8,154 nt of DNA from Vulcanimicrobiota bacterium (GTDB lineage: Bacteria > Vulcanimicrobiota > Vulcanimicrobiia > Vulcanimicrobiales > Vulcanimicrobiaceae), in contig JASHXG010000311.1 in assembly GCA_030043675.1 (NCBI GenBank), positions 1 through 8,154 on the forward strand, read 5' to 3'. The position numbers and the translations under genes were made by a program. This document shows, piece by piece, positions 6,248 to 8,154 of the stretch. The notes beneath the pieces are model-generated. The model saw only the letters and a program-made list of their open reading frames with translations. It was not told where the DNA came from and did no database searches. Numbering within the stretch: position 1 is the stretch's first letter; each line of letters opens with the position of its first letter.

Positions 6248-7105
6248 GTGCTCCAAAAGAACTTTTATTTCTTAGCGAAGCGCTTCGTCGCGGGTGAGAC
6301 GATCGAATCGGCCATCGCCGTTGCGCGCGAGCTGAACGACCGCGGCATGACGGCGACGCTCGATTATCTGGGCGAAGACGTGCGCGAGCGCGAGGCCGCG
6401 CTGCGAACCCGCGACGCCTACCTGGCAACGCTCGACGCAATTGGGGAGAGCGGTGTGGATTCAAACGTTTCCCTAAAGCTCACCGCGATGGGTCTCTTAA
6501 TCGACGAAGGCCTCGCCCTTGAAAACCTGCTCGCGATTCTCCAGCGAGCGGAACGCAACCCGGATCCGTTCGTCCGCATCGACATGGAGGGCTCCGCGGT
6601 TACCGACGCGACGCTCCGTGTCTTCGAGCAAGCCTTTGCGGGGCACAAGAACGTCGGGATCGTTCTGCAGGCATACCTGAAGCGAACCGCCGATGACGTC
6701 GAACGCGCGATCGAAGGCATGGTACGCGTGCGGCTGTGCAAAGGTGCCTACAACGAGCCGCCGGAGATTGCGTACAAGAGCATGGCGGAGATTCGCGCTA
6801 ACTATCTTCGGCTCGCGCGCGAACTGCTGCTGCGCGGGCACTATCCCGGCATTGCAACCCACGATCGCCGACTGATCGCGGCGATTCAAGCGTTCGTCGC
6901 GCAAGAAGAGATTTCGTCCGACCGCTTCGAGTTCCAGATGCTCTACGGATCTCGGCCACAGCTGCAGCGCCGGCTGGTTTCGCAGCGTTATCGTTTGCGC
7001 ATTTACGTACCATTCGGAACCAACTGGGCCGGATATTTCTATCGCCGAATCATCGAGCGGCGTGAAAACGCGCTGTTCGCCCTTTCCTCGATCCTCTCGC
7101 GGTGA
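6248..7105 (+). CDS. Proline dehydrogenase (monofunctional, FAD-dependent)
   Basis: This 285-residue flavoenzyme of the PutA-type TIM barrel oxidises proline to 1-pyrroline-5-carboxylate, passing electrons from FAD to the quinone pool. Family motifs run in order: SLKLTAMG (75-82), IDMEGS (111-116), QAYLKRT (141-147), RLCKGAYNEP (162-171), GIATHD (201-206), FQMLYG (229-234) and YVPFGTNWAGYFYRRIIERREN (253-274). The YxRR pair (Arg266, Arg267) is the proline carboxylate clamp. No pyrroline-5-carboxylate dehydrogenase domain or neighbouring gene is present, so the second step must be encoded elsewhere. The chosen start is GTG at 6248, four bases after the permease stop. The frame is open back to 5975, but that stretch lies within the permease gene and encodes unrelated arginine-rich sequence. 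With this start the N-terminus before RFVAGET is only about 12 residues, somewhat short for the family. The stop overlaps the dtd start. Confidence 0.93.
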   Translation: MLQKNFYFLAKRFVAGETIESAIAVARELNDRGMTATLDYLGEDVREREAALRTRDAYLATLDAIGESGVDSNVSLKLTAMGLLIDEGLALENLLAILQRAERNPDPFVRIDMEGSAVTDATLRVFEQAFAGHKNVGIVLQAYLKRTADDVERAIEGMVRVRLCKGAYNEPPEIAYKSMAEIRANYLRLARELLLRGHYPGIATHDRRLIAAIQAFVAQEEISSDRFEFQMLYGSRPQLQRRLVSQRYRLRIYVPFGTNWAGYFYRRIIERRENALFALSSILSR

Positions 7106-7551
7106 GGGCCGTCGTTCAGCGCGTCTCGAGAGCCGCCGTTCGCGTGGCCGGTGCTACCATCGGTGAGATCGCGGACGGCGCGGCCGTGCTTCTCAGCGTC
7201 GGCGTGGACGATGACGAACGCGACGCGATCGCGATGGCGGAGAAAGTGGCCGGTCTGCGCATCTTTGCGGACGAGCACGGATTGATGAATCGCTCGCTGC
7301 ACGACACCGGTGGGGCGGTGCTACTTATCTCGCAGTTCACGCTCCACGGCGACGCGCGCCGCGGACGCCGGCCATCGTTCGTCGCCGCCGCGAAGGAACC
7401 CCAAGCGCGCGCGCTCTACCAGCGAGTCGGTGCGGCGCTGCGCGCGCTGGATGTGGGCGTCGCCTACGGTGAGTTTGGCGCCGCGATGGAGGTCGAGCTC
7501 GTAAACTCCGGGCCGGTCACGATCTTGCTCGACACCAAAAGAACGTTCTAG
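7102..7551 (+). CDS. dtd: D-aminoacyl-tRNA deacylase
   Basis: This 149-residue cytosolic enzyme hydrolyses D-amino acids (and glycine wrongly charged on tRNA-Ala) from tRNA, protecting translation. It has the full family length. Hallmarks are the N-terminal MRAVVQRVSRAAVRV, the catalytic loop SQFTL (77-81), the RRPSF segment (89-93) and the C-terminal GAAMEVELVNSGPVT (126-140) carrying the Gly-Pro motif that selects against L-amino acids. The GTG start is part of a GTGA overlap with the proline dehydrogenase stop; there is no independent ribosome-binding site, so translation is probably coupled. It is a housekeeping gene; its link to the amino-acid catabolism around it is not evident from sequence. 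Confidence 0.97.
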   Translation: MRAVVQRVSRAAVRVAGATIGEIADGAAVLLSVGVDDDERDAIAMAEKVAGLRIFADEHGLMNRSLHDTGGAVLLISQFTLHGDARRGRRPSFVAAAKEPQARALYQRVGAALRALDVGVAYGEFGAAMEVELVNSGPVTILLDTKRTF

Positions 7552-7619
7552 CGTGCGCCCAATTGCCCGCCCGCACTGCAGGCCGGCTCAAGCTTTTCAT
7601 CTGCTCTAAACCTTTGGGC

Positions 7620-7644
7620 GAACTTTCCACCCCCATTATGCGTT
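7620..7644 (+). promoter_or_regulatory. Candidate ECF-type (general-stress-like) promoter of the KGG gene
   Basis: GAAC (7620-7623), preceded by C, and CGTT (7641-7644) are separated by 17 bases. This resembles the GGAAC-N16/17-CGTT pattern of EcfG-type and other ECF sigma promoters with one mismatch. The downstream gene encodes a KGG-repeat protein of a type that is under general-stress control in Bacillus (GsiB), which fits. An alternative is a housekeeping -10 at TTTAAT (7644-7649), but it has no good -35 partner. Which sigma factors the organism has is unknown. Confidence 0.35.
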
Positions 7645-7666
7645 TTAATAGTTGTCAAATAGGTTG

Positions 7667-7683
7667 CCGTCCTTCCGGGGCGG
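7667..7683 (+). other. Small GC hairpin in the leader of the KGG gene
   Basis: CCGTCC (7667-7672) can pair with GGGCGG (7678-7683), with one G-U pair, around the 5-base loop TTCCG. It ends ten bases before the ribosome-binding site. It could stabilise the leader or influence translation; it has no T-run and is not a terminator. Confidence 0.3.
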
Positions 7684-7693
7684 TGCGAGGAAC

Positions 7694-7700
7694 AAGGTGG
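7694..7700 (+). promoter_or_regulatory. Strong ribosome-binding site that fixes the KGG protein start
   Basis: AAGGTGG lies 8 bases before ATG 7709. It selects this ATG over the upstream in-frame TTG at 7652, which has no ribosome-binding site. A second in-frame ATG three codons on (7718) is less well placed. Confidence 0.7.
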
Positions 7701-7708
7701 AAAAGAAC

Positions 7709-8044
7709 ATGCCAGGGATGGAACAGAACAAGCGGGGGGGCGGAATGTCCGTCCGCGAAGCCGGTCAGAAAGGCGGCGAGACCGTCAAGAACAAGTACGG
7801 ATCTGAGTTTTACGAGCAGATCGGACGTAAGGGCGGTTTAGCGACCAAGCTAGCTCACGGTCACGAATTCTACGAGCAGATCGGTAAGAAGGGTGGAAAG
7901 AAAGGCGGCGAAGCCACGCGTGACCGCTACGGTCCAAACTTCTACGAAAAGATCGGACAAAAGGGTGGGCAAAAAGTCAAGCAGCTCATCGAAGAGGGTA
8001 AGCGCGCCGCAGCGGTGGCGCAAAAACAAAAACGCGCGAGCTAA
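7709..8044 (+). CDS. KGG-repeat stress-type hydrophilin (GsiB/Con-10-like)
   Basis: This small, very hydrophilic protein of 111 residues is rich in Gly, Lys, Glu and Gln and has no membrane segment or catalytic motif. It carries repeats of the form FYEQIGxKGG: KGG falls at residues 21, 41, 61, 65 and 85. The spacing is exactly 20 residues, with one extra KKGG (4 residues) inserted in the third unit. Such KGG-domain proteins include Bacillus GsiB and fungal Con-10, which accumulate under stress, starvation or desiccation and behave as LEA-like hydrophilins; the role here is inferred from that. The C-terminal tail is basic (KRAAAVAQKQKRAS). The gene has its own strong ribosome-binding site and a likely separate promoter, so it is probably monocistronic. 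Base use resembles the neighbours. Confidence 0.9.
   Translation: MPGMEQNKRGGGMSVREAGQKGGETVKNKYGSEFYEQIGRKGGLATKLAHGHEFYEQIGKKGGKKGGEATRDRYGPNFYEKIGQKGGQKVKQLIEEGKRAAAVAQKQKRAS
7760..7978 (+). repeat. Tandem 60-bp coding repeats of the KGG protein
   Basis: Four degenerate units of 60 bp encode the 20-residue KGG repeat. The most similar pair shares the 14 bases TACGAGCAGATCGG at 7811-7824 and 7871-7884, exactly 60 bp apart. The last copy (near 7943-7956) is 72 bp further because a 12-bp segment encoding KKGG is duplicated in tandem. Third-base differences between copies show that the repeats are old and maintained at protein level. Confidence 0.8.
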
Positions 8045-8154
8045 CACTACTCGGGTCGGCGTAAACCTAAGCGTCTTTATATTCGCTTTCGTTACCATCG
8101 GTGTCGGAGCGGCTGGAGCGTATCCCCTGCCGCCGACACCCATGCCGAAAGCGG
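8045..8154 (+). other. Right-edge tail; possible start of a secreted-protein gene
   Basis: The last 110 bases contain no complete gene. In the frame starting at 8061 the sequence reads VNLSVFIFAFVTIGVGAAGA and then YPLPPTPMPKA, which looks like a signal peptide with a hydrophobic core and an AGA-type cleavage site. It stays open to the window end. No ATG, GTG or TTG begins it nearby: the nearest upstream in-frame start is GTG 7965, inside the KGG gene, and the first ATG is at 8142. It may be the beginning of a real gene with an unusual start or a chance open frame. Confidence 0.25.
8100..8140. other. GC-rich inverted repeat after the KGG gene
   Basis: GGTGTCGG (8100-8107) and CCGACACC (8133-8140) are perfect 8-bp complements. 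Inside them CGGC (8110-8113) can pair with GCCG (8129-8132), giving a stem of about 12 bp with a 2-base bulge. No T-run follows on either strand, so it is not a standard intrinsic terminator. It could be a factor-assisted terminator, an operator or a leader hairpin just before ATG 8142. Confidence 0.4.

Noticed and set aside
7553..7576. GTGCG/CGCAC hairpin after dtd as an intrinsic terminator
   Set aside because: Only five base pairs, a 14-base loop and no T-run.
7760..7978. CRISPR-like or non-coding repeat array
   Set aside because: The repeats are in frame, degenerate at third bases and encode the KGG protein motif; there are no unique spacers.
7850..8143. Minus-strand open frame opposite the KGG gene
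   Set aside because: It is antisense to a well-supported gene, has no ribosome-binding site and no recognisable motif.
1..8154. Transposase, integrase, phage, toxin-antitoxin or defence genes
   Set aside because: No matching motifs in any frame; the window consists of metabolic, transport and housekeeping genes.

Overview
The window is GC-rich bacterial DNA (roughly 60-65% G+C by eye) and densely packed, with gaps between genes of mostly 0-40 bases. Five of the nine confident coding genes start with GTG or TTG. No gene here fixes the taxon. The mix of a lysine-fermentation module, a GsiB-like KGG stress protein and a monofunctional proline dehydrogenase would suit a GC-rich member of a poorly cultured phylum (for example Eremiobacterota-like) or a GC-rich Firmicute-like lineage; this is a guess, not a reading.

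Minus-strand block (5426 down to 1). One tightly spaced run of five genes reads kamB-like P-loop protein, kamC-like MutS-family ATPase, kce (3-keto-5-aminohexanoate cleavage enzyme, BKACE family), dppB-like permease, dppC-like permease. It is followed by a tRNA-Leu(GAG) gene at the window edge. KamB and KamC are the proposed reactivase pair for the B12-dependent lysine 5,6-aminomutase, and Kce acts two steps later in anaerobic lysine degradation. The operon therefore joins a maintenance system for a cobalamin enzyme, a cleavage step and two subunits of a peptide-type ABC importer. The aminomutase itself (KamD/KamE), KamA and Kdd are not in the window. They cannot lie directly upstream in the same operon, because a divergent gene starts 40 bases away.

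Plus-strand block (5467 to 7551). Three closely coupled genes follow: an orphan ModB/CysT/WtpB-type oxyanion permease, a proline dehydrogenase (GTG start 4 bases after the permease stop) and dtd, D-aminoacyl-tRNA deacylase (4-base GTGA overlap). The 40-base divergent gap between the two blocks holds a perfect 7-bp inverted repeat that could be an operator.

Right end (7552 to 8154). A 157-base gap holds a candidate ECF-type promoter and a small leader hairpin before a 111-residue KGG-repeat (GsiB/Con-10-like) hydrophilin with exact 20-residue periodicity. The last 110 bases hold a GC-rich inverted repeat and, in one frame, a signal-peptide-like stretch that runs off the window without a conventional nearby start codon.

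Taken together, the minus-strand operon and proline dehydrogenase point to a cell that takes up peptides or amino acids and catabolises them.
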